Part shown: positions 1 to 9,447 of the stretch, piece after piece
How the letters are laid out: each line of letters starts with the position of its first letter
How positions within the stretch are numbered: the first letter of the stretch is position 1
Source: a virus
Strand: one strand, 5' to 3'
Length of the DNA: 36,724 bases
IMG/VR virus record: IMGVR_UViG_3300005935_000054
Span: 1 to 36,724 of that record
Made by a program: the position numbers and the translations under genes
Notes under the pieces: model-generated
The model's database searches: none
What the model was told of the DNA's origin: nothing
The model's input: the letters and a program-made list of their open reading frames with translations, nothing else

Positions 1-1710
1 TGTTTGATTATTTGCTGTAAAGTGTATTGTATCATTAGTATAAGTCCCCGGATTTATTATAAATATAACACCTTCGGTTACATTATCATCTAATGCAGCC
101 TGAATGGTAGTATAGTCCTGCCCTCCGTCCGCACAGATATTAATTACTTTATCGCATTTTCTGGTATAACTACTACCTATTTCTTGTAAAGCAGATTCCA
201 CGTTAGCAGCAGTATAATAATCACCTGTATCTGTTATAGATATGTCAGCAGCAACAAGAGTAGCTGAACTTGTTCCCCCACTACTTTTAGCATTGAACCC
301 CCTTAAGTCATAAAAGAGATTCCCTTCGTCATCTACTTTCTGTAATTCCCCATTAGCTTTTATGATAACGGCATACATATAGATTAATTCAGGGTTTGGC
401 AATCCTGCCGTATTCATGCGGGTTACTTCTGTTTCAACTGCCGCCCTAGCCTGAATTGCATTTGAATACTTATCTTGTCCTACAAGTTTTACAACTCCCC
501 CAGAATCATTTAATGGAACTCCCATGAAGAAATTAATAGTAACATCATTCCCAGTAAGAGCCGTTTTTTCCCAGACAGTTCCGCTTGTATTTTCATTCCA
601 GACGACTGCCGCCCCGCCATCTAGGTAACCAAGTAGATTATCGGCAGTATCAGTCAGCCAATCGCCATTTGCCCCATCTCGGTATAACCATCTATTTGTA
701 GCAGAAGCGGCTACATCATGTTGAATATCCTCATCAAAGAACACCCCTGAGTTGACCTGAGCATAAGTAGTTCCTCCGTCCGTAAGTCCTGAAATTGATA
801 AACCACTTGAATATAAAGCCCCTAAGGTAAAGTGATTGGCTAAGTGGGTAGCTCCATCCATACCGTGCCCGTGCCGCTCATTGGCTGCTAAATCAGGGAT
901 TAATGATTGATTTGCAGTAGCGTTCCAATAAATAAGAGCTGTAGTTGCATATTGAATAAAGTGAACTCTTGCTAAACTTGCATTTAAAACAGTTTGTAAG
1001 ACCCCATCGTTATCAAAATAAATATAATAAGTCCCTGATGTGGCTGGGACAATAATTGTTTCTGTTTCTGTTTTAGTAAACTTTTTACCGTTGGTATAAA
1101 AACTAAAAGAATCTTGTCCTCCCTTAACCGCAACGGAAAGAGTTCTAGTAGAATCTACAAAAGTTATATCAGGCATGGTATCAGGTTCATTTAAATTATA
1201 ACCACTTTCATATTGCTGAATCTCTCCTATTTCTGCAAGAGCTGTTTCAACCTCTGTTCCTTCAAAATAAGTGCCCGTATCAGTTATTGGTATATCTACT
1301 GCTGATACCTGATTAGCTCCAGTGCCAAAATCAATATGAGTATCATTAATACCATCAGCTTTTACCCTTAAAGTATCTGTATTTATTTCAATTGTAGAGT
1401 CATCTACTTTCACCTCAAGGCTACCATCAACATTCTGAGCCAATCCACTACCAGCCACATCAGCAGCTATTTTAGTTTTATCTACAGCATCAGTATTAAT
1501 CTTAGCTGTCTTAACTCCTAAATCTTTTAATTGTAATTTATTAGATCCATTTACTTCTATACCGTCATCATCCACTTGAATGACAAAATTAAATATTTTA
1601 GAGGCTGCCGTATAAGTAACAGAAATGGCAGTTTGAGTACCGCCTGTTATCATATCAGCAAGCGTAGAAAATATTTGACATATATCTATATTTTTAAAGG
1701 GTATTCTCAT
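1..1710 (-). CDS. Tail fibre or spike protein (3' end beyond window)
   Basis: The frame is open for exactly 570 codons from an ATG at 1710 to the window edge, so the C-terminus is not seen unless the window ends join. AGGGA lies 8 nt before the start. Two copies of an ITDTG-Y-...-VE-AL-EIG motif, common in phage tail fibres, occur at about residues 138-162 and 488-512. From about residue 523 the text (ADGGQDYTTIQAAL, then PGTY) is the usual opening of a pectin-lyase-like right-handed beta-helix, as in receptor-binding or polysaccharide-degrading spikes. It is the last of the virion genes in this direction and follows the ejection proteins by 3 nt. The receptor-binding role is inferred from this and from its place. 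Confidence 0.8.
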   Translation of the reverse strand, partial: MRIPFKNIDICQIFSTLADMITGGTQTAISVTYTAASKIFNFVIQVDDDGIEVNGSNKLQLKDLGVKTAKINTDAVDKTKIAADVAGSGLAQNVDGSLEVKVDDSTIEINTDTLRVKADGINDTHIDFGTGANQVSAVDIPITDTGTYFEGTEVETALAEIGEIQQYESGYNLNEPDTMPDITFVDSTRTLSVAVKGGQDSFSFYTNGKKFTKTETETIIVPATSGTYYIYFDNDGVLQTVLNASLARVHFIQYATTALIYWNATANQSLIPDLAANERHGHGMDGATHLANHFTLGALYSSGLSISGLTDGGTTYAQVNSGVFFDEDIQHDVAASATNRWLYRDGANGDWLTDTADNLLGYLDGGAAVVWNENTSGTVWEKTALTGNDVTINFFMGVPLNDSGGVVKLVGQDKYSNAIQARAAVETEVTRMNTAGLPNPELIYMYAVIIKANGELQKVDDEGNLFYDLRGFNAKSSGGTSSATLVAADISITDTGDYYTAANVESALQEIGSSYTRKCDKVINICADGGQDYTTIQAALDDNVTEGVIFIINPGTYTNDTIHFTANNQT

Positions 1711-1713
1711 TAT

Positions 1714-3357
1714 TTATTCCCTAAATTGAGCAGCTCCAGTAGCTACTCCTCTTGTTATTTGTGGAGTTATACGTGGGCTTTTAGCATAAAGTTTTAATAA
1801 TTCTCTTTGGACTGATGGAGATTGTTGTAATATTAATGATGTTCCAAGTACAGGATCAAACCCTGCAAGACCAGCCGCACCAGCTCCAGCCGCTAATTGA
1901 CCAGCTTTACCAATACCTTGACGAGCTGCCATAAGTGACATCCATTTAGATAATCCACCAGTGAAATCTTGTTGTAAGGCTAAATCTTCAAGTTCCTCCA
2001 TGAACATATTTCCTTTTGGTAACATTTTTTCTAAGGCTTTTAATTTGTCACCGTATTGTTTCATCTCTCCGCCTCTTGTATGTGTTTTTAATAGCTTCTC
2101 TGGGGTTATTCCGCCTATTGCTTTATTTGCATCTATTAAATCTGAATAATATTTATTAGCTTTAGAATATTCAGGGCTAATATCTTCTATAATGCCTTTT
2201 AATTCATTTTGTAATTTATCTAGTAATCTATCTTTTTGTGTCCATTCAGTTTTATTATATGGTATTTTTTCTTGCAATGTGAGTTTAGCCTGATGTAAAT
2301 TAGGTAAAGTAACACCAGCAGATTCATCAACTATTTTTGCAAAATTTTCTACTGGTAATCCATTTTCGATCATTTCACTTGTTGATAATATTTCATTACC
2401 AACTTCATATAAATCATCTTTATTTAATTTTAGTTTTGATTTGATTCTATTTATCGTAGATTTTGCCCCGTCATAGGCTGTGCTAAAATCAGCACCTTGA
2501 TATGTTTTTTCTATAGTATCATCTATCGCTCCTAAAACTTGTTCAGAGGAAGCTTGTTTCATCGGTAGTAATTTGCCAACTTCCTCTCCTACGTCTTTAC
2601 CAGCTATATCTTTTGCTTTGCTTAATGATGATTCTATTTTCTTTGATAAAGGTATAAAATCGGTTTCACTATATCCTTTTTTAAATGGTTGTCCTCCACT
2701 CATTATACTTTTTAATGCTTTTGAGTAGGATTCTTTTGGGATACCTGCAACTAATTCAGCAATTTTAGGCTGTACTTTTTCCCCCAAAATAGGGATAGCA
2801 CCACCAAACATACCACCAATACTAGCTCCAACACCAGCAGTCTTTGCTATTCCTGATAAATCTGCACCTGATTCAGCAGCACTTAATCCAGATATACCTC
2901 CACCAATTAAAGCATTCTTTAAAGCAGAGCTTCCTAGCCTAGCTCCAAAGGTAGCACCAGTACCAACACCAGCTCCTATTGGTAGCGTTGATACAACTTC
3001 ACCCCCAAATTTAGCAGCCTTGCCGGCAAATGATTGAGGGTCATAGTCTAAAGATTCTAACAGTTGGCTATGTACTGATTTAGGCTTATTTAACAATTGT
3101 TCCTCAGTTAATGGTTCTTTACCTATCATTTCTCTTAATTTAGTACCAGCTATATCACCAATTTGTTGACCAATCTTACTAGCACCACGAGGTAATAGAG
3201 ATAGACCACTTACTGCTCCACGTGATACATCCTCTATTCCGCCTATTTCACGTTCTGGTTGTTTTGTCACAGCAGCAGGTTGTACATCTTCATCCAACCA
3301 TCTTATAGAACCTTGTTTTTTTTGAGTTGGCTCTTCATCCAACCATCTTATAGCCAT
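1714..3357 (-). CDS. Probable DNA ejection (internal virion) protein, 547 aa
   Basis: The ATG at 3357 overlaps the previous stop as TAATG and has GAGGAG about 10 nt upstream; an in-frame ATG at 3366 sits too close to that site. The N-terminus carries two copies of IRWLDE(E/D), about 16 residues apart. Residues about 120-200 are a long Gly/Ala-rich stretch (GAGVGTGATFGARLG and similar) of amphipathic helix type, and a second Ala/Gly-rich stretch follows around residues 480-510. Such glycine-rich, membrane-active segments are typical of podovirus ejection proteins (P22 gp7/gp16/gp20 class). Place between the stabilisation protein and the tail fibre fits that role. No enzyme motif seen. Specific homology was not tested. 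Confidence 0.65.
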   Translation of the reverse strand: MAIRWLDEEPTQKKQGSIRWLDEDVQPAAVTKQPEREIGGIEDVSRGAVSGLSLLPRGASKIGQQIGDIAGTKLREMIGKEPLTEEQLLNKPKSVHSQLLESLDYDPQSFAGKAAKFGGEVVSTLPIGAGVGTGATFGARLGSSALKNALIGGGISGLSAAESGADLSGIAKTAGVGASIGGMFGGAIPILGEKVQPKIAELVAGIPKESYSKALKSIMSGGQPFKKGYSETDFIPLSKKIESSLSKAKDIAGKDVGEEVGKLLPMKQASSEQVLGAIDDTIEKTYQGADFSTAYDGAKSTINRIKSKLKLNKDDLYEVGNEILSTSEMIENGLPVENFAKIVDESAGVTLPNLHQAKLTLQEKIPYNKTEWTQKDRLLDKLQNELKGIIEDISPEYSKANKYYSDLIDANKAIGGITPEKLLKTHTRGGEMKQYGDKLKALEKMLPKGNMFMEELEDLALQQDFTGGLSKWMSLMAARQGIGKAGQLAAGAGAAGLAGFDPVLGTSLILQQSPSVQRELLKLYAKSPRITPQITRGVATGAAQFRE

Positions 3358-4751
3358 TATTCCCATACTCCTCTTTTACCATTCATGGTAAATTCTGTAC
3401 CTATCGGTAAATTTGCAGCTTCTACCTCTGCCCTTGATGTGAAATTTAATTTTCCTGTTTCTGCTATCTTAGTTGCTCCTTGTTCTGCAAGTTCTACTGT
3501 TTTTTCACCATAACCAGCTCTTTGTCCATATAACATTGACTCTAGTGTTTTGTTTTTGTTTTCTATTGAGCTTCTCATGCTTTTTAGCTTGGCTTTCACT
3601 ATTTCCCCGTTGTCAAATTCATTTGGCAAAAATACTTGATATGCCTTTCTTTCTCTGTCTGACATTTGTGCTCCCGTTAGCCATTTTCTATATTCTGCTG
3701 TTATTCTGTCTATAGATGTTCTAGTTTTTATTCCTTGTTTATCAAACCTATTTGTTACTGCATCTCCTAAAAAACCATACATAAACTTGTATGCTTCAGG
3801 GTTATTTTCTATCAATTTTAAACCATCATCTATGTTAGTTAATGATGACTTTCCTTCTATCATTGTTTTTTGAGCTGCTGTTTGTGCTCCAGTTGTCAAC
3901 GGTAAATTACCCATACCAGTTAATTTTGCTTTCTCTGTATCAACTAATCCTTTATTTTTTAAATTTTGTAATGCTGCTTCTGCTTGATTCTCTATTCTTT
4001 GTACATCTTCTGCTGAACCATATTCCATGCCAGCTAATTCTTTTTCTCCCGCAAATTTAGTTTCAGCAACGCCAGTAGCTTCCTTTCCAGCTCTTTCTTT
4101 TTCGTAATGTTTTGATAAATATCCGACAGTTTCTTTCCATTTTTCAGGATCATAGCCCATTTGACTAGGAGACATCCCCTTCATTGTTTCAAATTTCTGT
4201 TTATAATATTCTGTAACCGGATCGGATTTTTCTTCTATTTCTTCTTCTGGTGCTGTTAAGTCTCTTATTTGTGATTGTAACCCAGAAACTACTGCTCCTG
4301 CATTTCTTTCTGCCATCTCTGTAGTCAATGGATCTCCCTGAAATTTTTGATATAATGGATTTCTTTCTGCCTCTCCAAGCTGCTGATATAATCGTTGTGT
4401 TGGATCTGTTGTTTGAGGTTGCATTTCTGGTTGAGGTTGCATTTCTGGAGGCTGTGCCATTTGTCTTTGAGATAATGCTTGTTCTAATTGTGAAGCCATT
4501 TCAGGTTGAGCACCCATTTGTGGTGAAGGCATTTCAGGTTGTATTGTTTGAGGAGCTATATTAGGTTGTGCTTGTGGCATCATTTCAGGCTGCATAAAAT
4601 GATTTGAATCTGGTACTCTTTCAAGTCCCAGCCTTTCTTTAATCATAGCTTCCAAACTCTTACCTACGGTATATTCCTCAAGCTCTTTTCTTCTTTTTTC
4701 TTCTTCAAGTTCATTAGGATCTATAACAGGATATTGAGAATTCTGATACAT
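3357..4751 (-). CDS. Probable DNA ejection (internal virion) protein, 464 aa
   Basis: AAGGAA precedes the ATG at 4751. Residues about 50-115 are very rich in Gln, Pro and Met, with short repeats of the PEMQPQ type, indicating a disordered linker. The rest is charged and helical (EKELAGMEYGSAEDVQRIENQAEAAL region), followed by a more globular C-terminal third. Low-complexity plus coiled-coil architecture, and location in a block of three similar genes between the stabilisation protein and the tail fibre, suggest one of the proteins packed in the capsid and injected with the DNA. The Pro/Gln repeats may vary in number between relatives. Function is inferred from order, not from a recognised domain. 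Confidence 0.6.
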   Translation of the reverse strand: MYQNSQYPVIDPNELEEEKRRKELEEYTVGKSLEAMIKERLGLERVPDSNHFMQPEMMPQAQPNIAPQTIQPEMPSPQMGAQPEMASQLEQALSQRQMAQPPEMQPQPEMQPQTTDPTQRLYQQLGEAERNPLYQKFQGDPLTTEMAERNAGAVVSGLQSQIRDLTAPEEEIEEKSDPVTEYYKQKFETMKGMSPSQMGYDPEKWKETVGYLSKHYEKERAGKEATGVAETKFAGEKELAGMEYGSAEDVQRIENQAEAALQNLKNKGLVDTEKAKLTGMGNLPLTTGAQTAAQKTMIEGKSSLTNIDDGLKLIENNPEAYKFMYGFLGDAVTNRFDKQGIKTRTSIDRITAEYRKWLTGAQMSDRERKAYQVFLPNEFDNGEIVKAKLKSMRSSIENKNKTLESMLYGQRAGYGEKTVELAEQGATKIAETGKLNFTSRAEVEAANLPIGTEFTMNGKRGVWE

Positions 4752-4766
4752 TATATTATTCCTTTC

Positions 4767-5582
4767 TTATGCCATTCCCAGCATGCTCATTAGTTCTTTT
4801 TGTTGCTGTTGACGCTGTAATAAAGCCATCTGTTGACGCTGTACATCCATACTCTGCATTCCAGCTAAATTGGATATTCCAGCCCCTGCTGTTTGATATT
4901 GACCCATTTTACTTCTTTGTGCTAATTCAGCAAGCCCTTGAGCGTATGCCTCGTTAACGCCGCCCATATCTTCACTTGCTACGCTTGATCCAAACATACC
5001 ACGTCTGTTCATTTCATTAGTCTTAGCTCTTGCTACGTCATCATATGATGATTTTAATCTACTAGCTCCTAAGTCATAAGAAGCTTTTTCTGCTGCGGCT
5101 GCTTGTGGTGATACTGCACCCATTCCGCCAGCACTTGCCATTGAACCTGATGCTTCAGCATTTTGACCTGTGTTTGAGTATATACCTTGAGGACTTGCGG
5201 CAGTTGACGTTCCACTCCCAAACATACCACCTTGTTGCGATGATTGTGCTGGCATACTACCTATATAGGCTCGTGCCTGGTTTTTTGCTTGTGCAAGATT
5301 GTTGCCAAAATCCCCAGCGAATTTTTTTACAGGCTTGCCTTCACGGTTAAATACCCAAGCATCCGCAGCCCCAGCGTTCATATCTACCCCTAAGGTTCCC
5401 ACTGTATAACCGCCGCCTCCACCTTGTTGTTGCCCTTGTTGCAGGTATCCCATTCTTCGTTCTTCATCAGCCAGCATTTGATCTCTTTTACGTTTTTCAT
5501 CTATATACATTTGGTTTTTAGCTTTTTCTGCTGTCCACCTAGCGGCATTTCTTGCGTTTATTGCATCCGTTCTTTCTGACAT
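4767..5582 (-). CDS. Probable DNA ejection (internal virion) protein, 271 aa
   Basis: AAGGAA precedes the ATG at 5582. The first 50 residues form a charged helix (ARWTAEKAKNQMYIDEKRKR), followed by a Gly/Gln-rich segment near residue 50, an Ala/Ser/Gly-rich middle, and a C-terminal helix rich in Gln (QRQQMALLQRQQQQKE). This composition is common for the smallest of the three ejection proteins in P22- and T7-like phages. It is the first gene after the DNA stabilisation protein and 15 nt from its neighbours on either side. No catalytic motif is visible. A structural role is likely; the exact protein class is an inference. Confidence 0.55.
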   Translation of the reverse strand: MSERTDAINARNAARWTAEKAKNQMYIDEKRKRDQMLADEERRMGYLQQGQQQGGGGGYTVGTLGVDMNAGAADAWVFNREGKPVKKFAGDFGNNLAQAKNQARAYIGSMPAQSSQQGGMFGSGTSTAASPQGIYSNTGQNAEASGSMASAGGMGAVSPQAAAAEKASYDLGASRLKSSYDDVARAKTNEMNRRGMFGSSVASEDMGGVNEAYAQGLAELAQRSKMGQYQTAGAGISNLAGMQSMDVQRQQMALLQRQQQQKELMSMLGMA

Positions 5583-5597
5583 AACTATATTCCTTTC

Positions 5598-7673
5598 TTA
5601 AATTTCATTAGTTGTTCTAATATCTATAAATGTAAATGCGTATAATAAAAAATCTTCATCGGCTGCATCTGTTGTTAGCCCAAGTTTTATTGATTTCCAT
5701 TCATCCCTTATATTTAATATTTCATCGAATTTTCTATTATTAGCATCCTTCTCGCTTGAAAAGTCTATATCTTCTGTATCAGCGTCATCTTCTTGACCAT
5801 CATACACAACATTGAAAGTAAATTTATTATCATACGTAGAGTTGAACCAAGACAAGATTTGTTCACAGTTTTTTATCCTTGAACTAGCAAAGGTCATATC
5901 AGGAAACCATAAAGCAGAATCTATAGCAGTGCTATCAAAGGTAGCTCCATCATCTTCTTTATAAATCTTTCCGGTTGATGTTCCTGTATAAATTTCACCC
6001 TTAAAATGACAAGCGCATGTTATTGCGTTAGCTTCCCTCGTAGTCCATATTGCTTTAGCTCCAGTATCTTGATTTATAAAATTAACTACATACGCCTTAT
6101 AGAGCGTTGTATTACCCGTTACTGGAATATAGCACCATATTTGTTTACGCTTTTCATAAGGTACTATTATAATATCGTCTAATCTATCTTGGTCTATCTC
6201 CTCGAGCAAATTAGCTATTTTATAACTTAAAGGACTTTTGAATTGTACTTGTGATATGTCGCCTGTTACTTCAATAGGATATAACCCACTATTGAAAAAA
6301 GTATAAATTTTCTGATCCAGTTTACAATTAGCAAATTTTGAAAAAATACCGTGCCCTGACCACATGTCAAATTTAAAGTCAGATGTATCATGTCCTGATA
6401 AGTAGTAAACATCGGATGTTGTGAATATAAGAAGATAACAACCAAAAACTTTCATATCAATTATTGTGCCATTAAAATCTACTTTATTACCAGCATCCTG
6501 TGCCGTTGTCCAGTCAGTCATTGATCCGGCAGCAGTCCAAAATATAGACGTGCCATTTGCTATAAAGATACGTCCATGAAATGCAGCTCCGCAAGTTCCA
6601 TATACTTCTTTAGCGGTATAAAATCCTGTTTGACTTATTGTAGTACCATCATCTATAAATGGGTCATCTGCTCCAGTAATACATATTAAATTACTCTTAA
6701 ACTGGAAGAAATAAGGAGTAGTACCAACAATTGATCCCTTTGCTGGGTTTTCATCTTCAGATACTGTATATTGGAATACCGTATCATTATCATTTCCTAC
6801 TATATACATTGTAGTACCATCTGGTTTAAAGAATACGGCAGAAAGTGTTGTATCCTCACTACTTATGTCTTTGCTCTTAGAATCATAACTAGCTGTTGAT
6901 ATATCCCACGCTGTTGATAGTGTATACTGATAGACCGTATCATTATCATTTCCTGCTATATACATCGTAGTACCATCTGGTTTAAAGAATAATCCACGTG
7001 GTATTGTATCCTCACTACTTATGTCTTTACTCTTGCTGGCATAGCTGGCAGTTGATACATCCCATGCTGTTGATAGTGTATACTGGAAAATTGCATCATT
7101 AACATCTCCTCCTACATACATTGCAGTACCATCCGGTTTAAAGAATACACCCGTAGATGCTGCTATTTGACTACTTATGTCTTTACTCTTGCTGGCATAG
7201 CTGGCAGTTGATACATCCCATGCTGTTGATAGTGTATACTGATAGACTGTAAGATTAGCACTCCCAATTATATACATCTTAGTGCCATCTGGATTAAAGA
7301 ATAAGGCATCAATTCTATCTTCTTGACTACTTACATCTTTGCTCTTAGAATCATAACTAGCTGTTGATACATCCCATGCTGTATCTAAAAATGCAATTGT
7401 GCCACCACTTTCACTAATTCTATAATAATTACCATTATCGTCTATACCAGCCATACTAAAAGCACCTGATACTTCATGCTCTGTTAATCCTACCCATCCA
7501 CCAGAAGCAAGTTCAAGTTTAGAAGTTTGACCCCTCCCTCTTCTTATTGTTTTGCCCAATATATCTATATTCTTGGCTTCGTCACAGTACAAAATCCCTG
7601 CTTCTTTTTCAATACCAAAGGATTCTCTCGCGTCAAGTCCACCAAAAACTTTAAATATATTTTTATCTGCCAT
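5598..7673 (-). CDS. P22 gp10-like DNA stabilisation (tail hub) protein with beta-propeller repeats
   Basis: The N-terminal 60 residues (FGGLDARESFGIEKEAG, then CDEAKNIDILG) and the C-terminal half (tail-hub-like beta strands with VYYLSGHDTSDF and IWCYIPVTG) look like the packaged-DNA stabilisation or hub proteins that plug the portal vertex in podoviruses. Between them, residues about 99-306 hold four 52-residue repeats of the form AWDVSTASY-SKSKD(I/V)SS-FFKPDGT-MYI-G-ND-VYQYTLS, likely beta-propeller blades. Repeats 2 and 3 are almost identical in DNA as well, so duplication is recent. The start overlaps the preceding small gene by 11 nt. Total length (691 aa) exceeds the usual gp10 (about 470) by roughly the repeat block. 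Confidence 0.65.
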   Translation of the reverse strand: MADKNIFKVFGGLDARESFGIEKEAGILYCDEAKNIDILGKTIRRGRGQTSKLELASGGWVGLTEHEVSGAFSMAGIDDNGNYYRISESGGTIAFLDTAWDVSTASYDSKSKDVSSQEDRIDALFFNPDGTKMYIIGSANLTVYQYTLSTAWDVSTASYASKSKDISSQIAASTGVFFKPDGTAMYVGGDVNDAIFQYTLSTAWDVSTASYASKSKDISSEDTIPRGLFFKPDGTTMYIAGNDNDTVYQYTLSTAWDISTASYDSKSKDISSEDTTLSAVFFKPDGTTMYIVGNDNDTVFQYTVSEDENPAKGSIVGTTPYFFQFKSNLICITGADDPFIDDGTTISQTGFYTAKEVYGTCGAAFHGRIFIANGTSIFWTAAGSMTDWTTAQDAGNKVDFNGTIIDMKVFGCYLLIFTTSDVYYLSGHDTSDFKFDMWSGHGIFSKFANCKLDQKIYTFFNSGLYPIEVTGDISQVQFKSPLSYKIANLLEEIDQDRLDDIIIVPYEKRKQIWCYIPVTGNTTLYKAYVVNFINQDTGAKAIWTTREANAITCACHFKGEIYTGTSTGKIYKEDDGATFDSTAIDSALWFPDMTFASSRIKNCEQILSWFNSTYDNKFTFNVVYDGQEDDADTEDIDFSSEKDANNRKFDEILNIRDEWKSIKLGLTTDAADEDFLLYAFTFIDIRTTNEI

Positions 7674-7830
7674 TTTGTTCCCTTTTCATCGCCTCTTGAG
7701 CAAATCCCTTGCCTAGTCCAATCGCAAAGGCTTCAATAGCTTTTATTAAAAATTCCTGTAGTTCAGGACTAGAAATTATTTCTTTAATATCTTCTTTTTT
7801 ATCTTTTAGTATTTCAATTGCTTTTTGCAT
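7663..7830 (-). CDS. Small helical protein, 55 aa
   Basis: The ATG at 7830 lies within the 3' end of the upstream gene (17 nt overlap) and the stop overlaps the next start by 11 nt, so it is translationally packed between two genes. The protein is a Lys/Glu-rich helix followed by an amphipathic, fairly hydrophobic helix (LIKAIEAFAIGLGKGFAQEA). The function is not recognised. It could be a small membrane-associated virion or lysis accessory factor, but there is no clear transmembrane segment. Confidence 0.6.
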   Translation of the reverse strand: MQKAIEILKDKKEDIKEIISSPELQEFLIKAIEAFAIGLGKGFAQEAMKREQNGR

Positions 7831-8314
7831 TAATCTTTTCCTTACTTTTATAGATAGGTAAGTTAAATATATCAGCAGGAGTCATTATTGAGGTATTTAC
7901 ATCTTTTAATATTCTCATAAATTCATATATAGCCCCAACCAGTTCAGAGCATACATAAAGCTTGTTATCTTCTTTTGGAGTGTATAAACCAAAACACAAA
8001 ATGTAGGGAATAAATTTAGTAATTTGCATAAAATCGTAGGGTTTATACAATTGAGCATCTATAAACATTTTCAGTAATTTGGGATCTCTATAAATCTTTA
8101 CCCTTTGTGAAGGTTCAAGTTCACAACGATAATAAGTTTTATTTTTGATTTTATCAAGAGTAGAAATTCTTATACCAGATAAACTAGCTTCAATGAATTG
8201 ATTACCATAAAGCATCATAGCTACATGAGTTATATTAGACCCAGTAAACTTAGATATAAGCTTTCCAAATATACCGTTATTATCCTCGAACGCTAAACAA
8301 TCGCCTATTTTCAT
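7814..8314 (-). CDS. Permuted NlpC/P60 (YiiX/LRAT-like) cysteine hydrolase
   Basis: The opening KIGDCLAF, the motif ITHVAMMLYGNQFIEA near residues 29-44 and a late YVCSELVGAIYEF near residue 124 match the permuted NlpC/P60 (YiiX/LRAT-like) fold, in which the catalytic His (H31) precedes the catalytic Cys (C126). Family members cleave amide or ester bonds in cell-wall peptides or lipids. In a virion operon it may locally digest the envelope during DNA entry, which is inference. It starts by a 4-nt ATGA overlap with the upstream zinc-ribbon gene and overlaps the next gene by 17 nt. It has no signal peptide. Confidence 0.7.
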   Translation of the reverse strand: MKIGDCLAFEDNNGIFGKLISKFTGSNITHVAMMLYGNQFIEASLSGIRISTLDKIKNKTYYRCELEPSQRVKIYRDPKLLKMFIDAQLYKPYDFMQITKFIPYILCFGLYTPKEDNKLYVCSELVGAIYEFMRILKDVNTSIMTPADIFNLPIYKSKEKINAKSN

Positions 8315-8529
8315 TCTTGACCTCTTTCTTGACCTCTTTTATTAAACTGTTCTTTATATAATTCTTTATAATGTTGAGGATTATCTCTAAATTTAGCTGA
8401 ACAATCTTTATGACAAAACATAGGTTGATTTGCATATTCTCCAGAATTTTCAAATGTATCACCACATACTACACATTTATCTGTATAATAATATTGAGTA
8501 TCTCTTAAATATCCCAATTTTGTTTTCAT
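8311..8529 (-). CDS. Small zinc-ribbon protein, 72 aa
   Basis: It contains CVVCGDTF and, 17 residues on, CHKDC, giving a CxxC...CxxxC site that probably binds zinc (residues about 19-43). The C-terminal tail is charged (RGQERGQE, an internal duplication). AAGGGAAG precedes the ATG, and the stop overlaps the next gene start as ATGA. It resembles short treble-clef proteins in phage morphogenesis operons, but I cannot assign a function. Confidence 0.65.
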   Translation of the reverse strand: MKTKLGYLRDTQYYYTDKCVVCGDTFENSGEYANQPMFCHKDCSAKFRDNPQHYKELYKEQFNKRGQERGQE

Positions 8530-8581
8530 TCTTACTTCCCTTTTTTCTTTTTTGATTTACACTTCATTAACATAATTCACC

Positions 8582-9433
8582 TCATACAATAAAATACGGA
8601 GTATTAGCCTTTGAACCTCTAGATTCTCTCCACATTTGTTTACGTTTATTTTGATAAAGTTGCATATACTTTGCTCTTCTTTGGTTATCGCCATAGTAAA
8701 GTTCCATAAGTGCCTTATATTCTATGATGGTATGAAACTTACTAGGAAAATTAGGTTCATCATCTTCATAATCAAAAGAATTTTTATAATAATCTACAGC
8801 ACCGGAAGCGTGGGTATAAGTTAAATTAGCCGAAAGTGTTAAATAGTCATCTGTGGTTATAGAACCAATAGTGCCTATTTCTTCTCTTGGGGTATTCGGT
8901 TCTATGGTTACAGAGTTACCCACGCTGAATCCTTCTGTTTCAGAAACATAAACTTTAGCCTGTGCACTTGCACATGATGCGTCTATAGCTCCTACGTATT
9001 TTGACCATTTATCTGATTCATAAAATATTGTAAGAGTATAAACTGCATCAGGTATTGGATATAGCTTTATTTCTTCACCAAATATAGTATATTGTGATGG
9101 TTCATTAGTTTCTGAATTATTATTCATTATAGTTATGTCTTCATAACTAGGGTTGTAACATAGTTTCTTTATCGAGTCATTAGAGTTTGTAGAAAGCATA
9201 GAGTCAATAATACCATAATTATTTTTATAGCATTCCTGATCTATTACAGTGCTTAATGTAGTTTTTAACTTTCTGAAATCATAAGAATTAGTAAAATAAA
9301 TATCCTCAGAAGCATTTTTAATAGCTTCTTTGATTTTATTATACTTATTACTTGAAATCTCGCTAAAAAGACTCGGTTGCTTGCCAAGTTTTATTTTTGA
9401 TATTTCTTGTATTAATTGAAAATAATTTGACAT
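8582..9433 (-). CDS. Head-to-tail adaptor (P22 gp4-like)
   Basis: The N-terminal helical part (residues 1-110) and the C-terminal helix (FHTIIEYKALMELYYGDNQRRAKY, an aromatic and charged helix) match the plan of podovirus adaptor proteins that extend the portal. A phrase IKLYPIPDAVYTLTIFYE around residue 130 is typical of this group. A beta-rich insertion (VYVSETEGFSVGNSVTI, then IGTIGSI) sits at about residues 163-215 and is probably an exposed accessory domain. Its place between the coat block and the stabilisation protein agrees. There is a 148-nt interval to the next small gene start but only 14 nt on the upstream side. Confidence 0.65.
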   Translation of the reverse strand: MSNYFQLIQEISKIKLGKQPSLFSEISSNKYNKIKEAIKNASEDIYFTNSYDFRKLKTTLSTVIDQECYKNNYGIIDSMLSTNSNDSIKKLCYNPSYEDITIMNNNSETNEPSQYTIFGEEIKLYPIPDAVYTLTIFYESDKWSKYVGAIDASCASAQAKVYVSETEGFSVGNSVTIEPNTPREEIGTIGSITTDDYLTLSANLTYTHASGAVDYYKNSFDYEDDEPNFPSKFHTIIEYKALMELYYGDNQRRAKYMQLYQNKRKQMWRESRGSKANTPYFIV

Positions 9434-9447
9434 TGTTAATTAACCCT

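Noticed and set aside
1576-5350. Plus-strand open frames rich in Leu, Phe and Ser opposite the virion genes
   Set aside because: They are antisense shadows of strongly supported minus-strand genes, lack ribosome sites and have biased composition.
8280-8465. Minus open frame of 61 codons overlapping the zinc-ribbon gene
   Set aside because: It is another register of 8311-8529, which has the ribosome site, the CxxC motif and the ATGA coupling.
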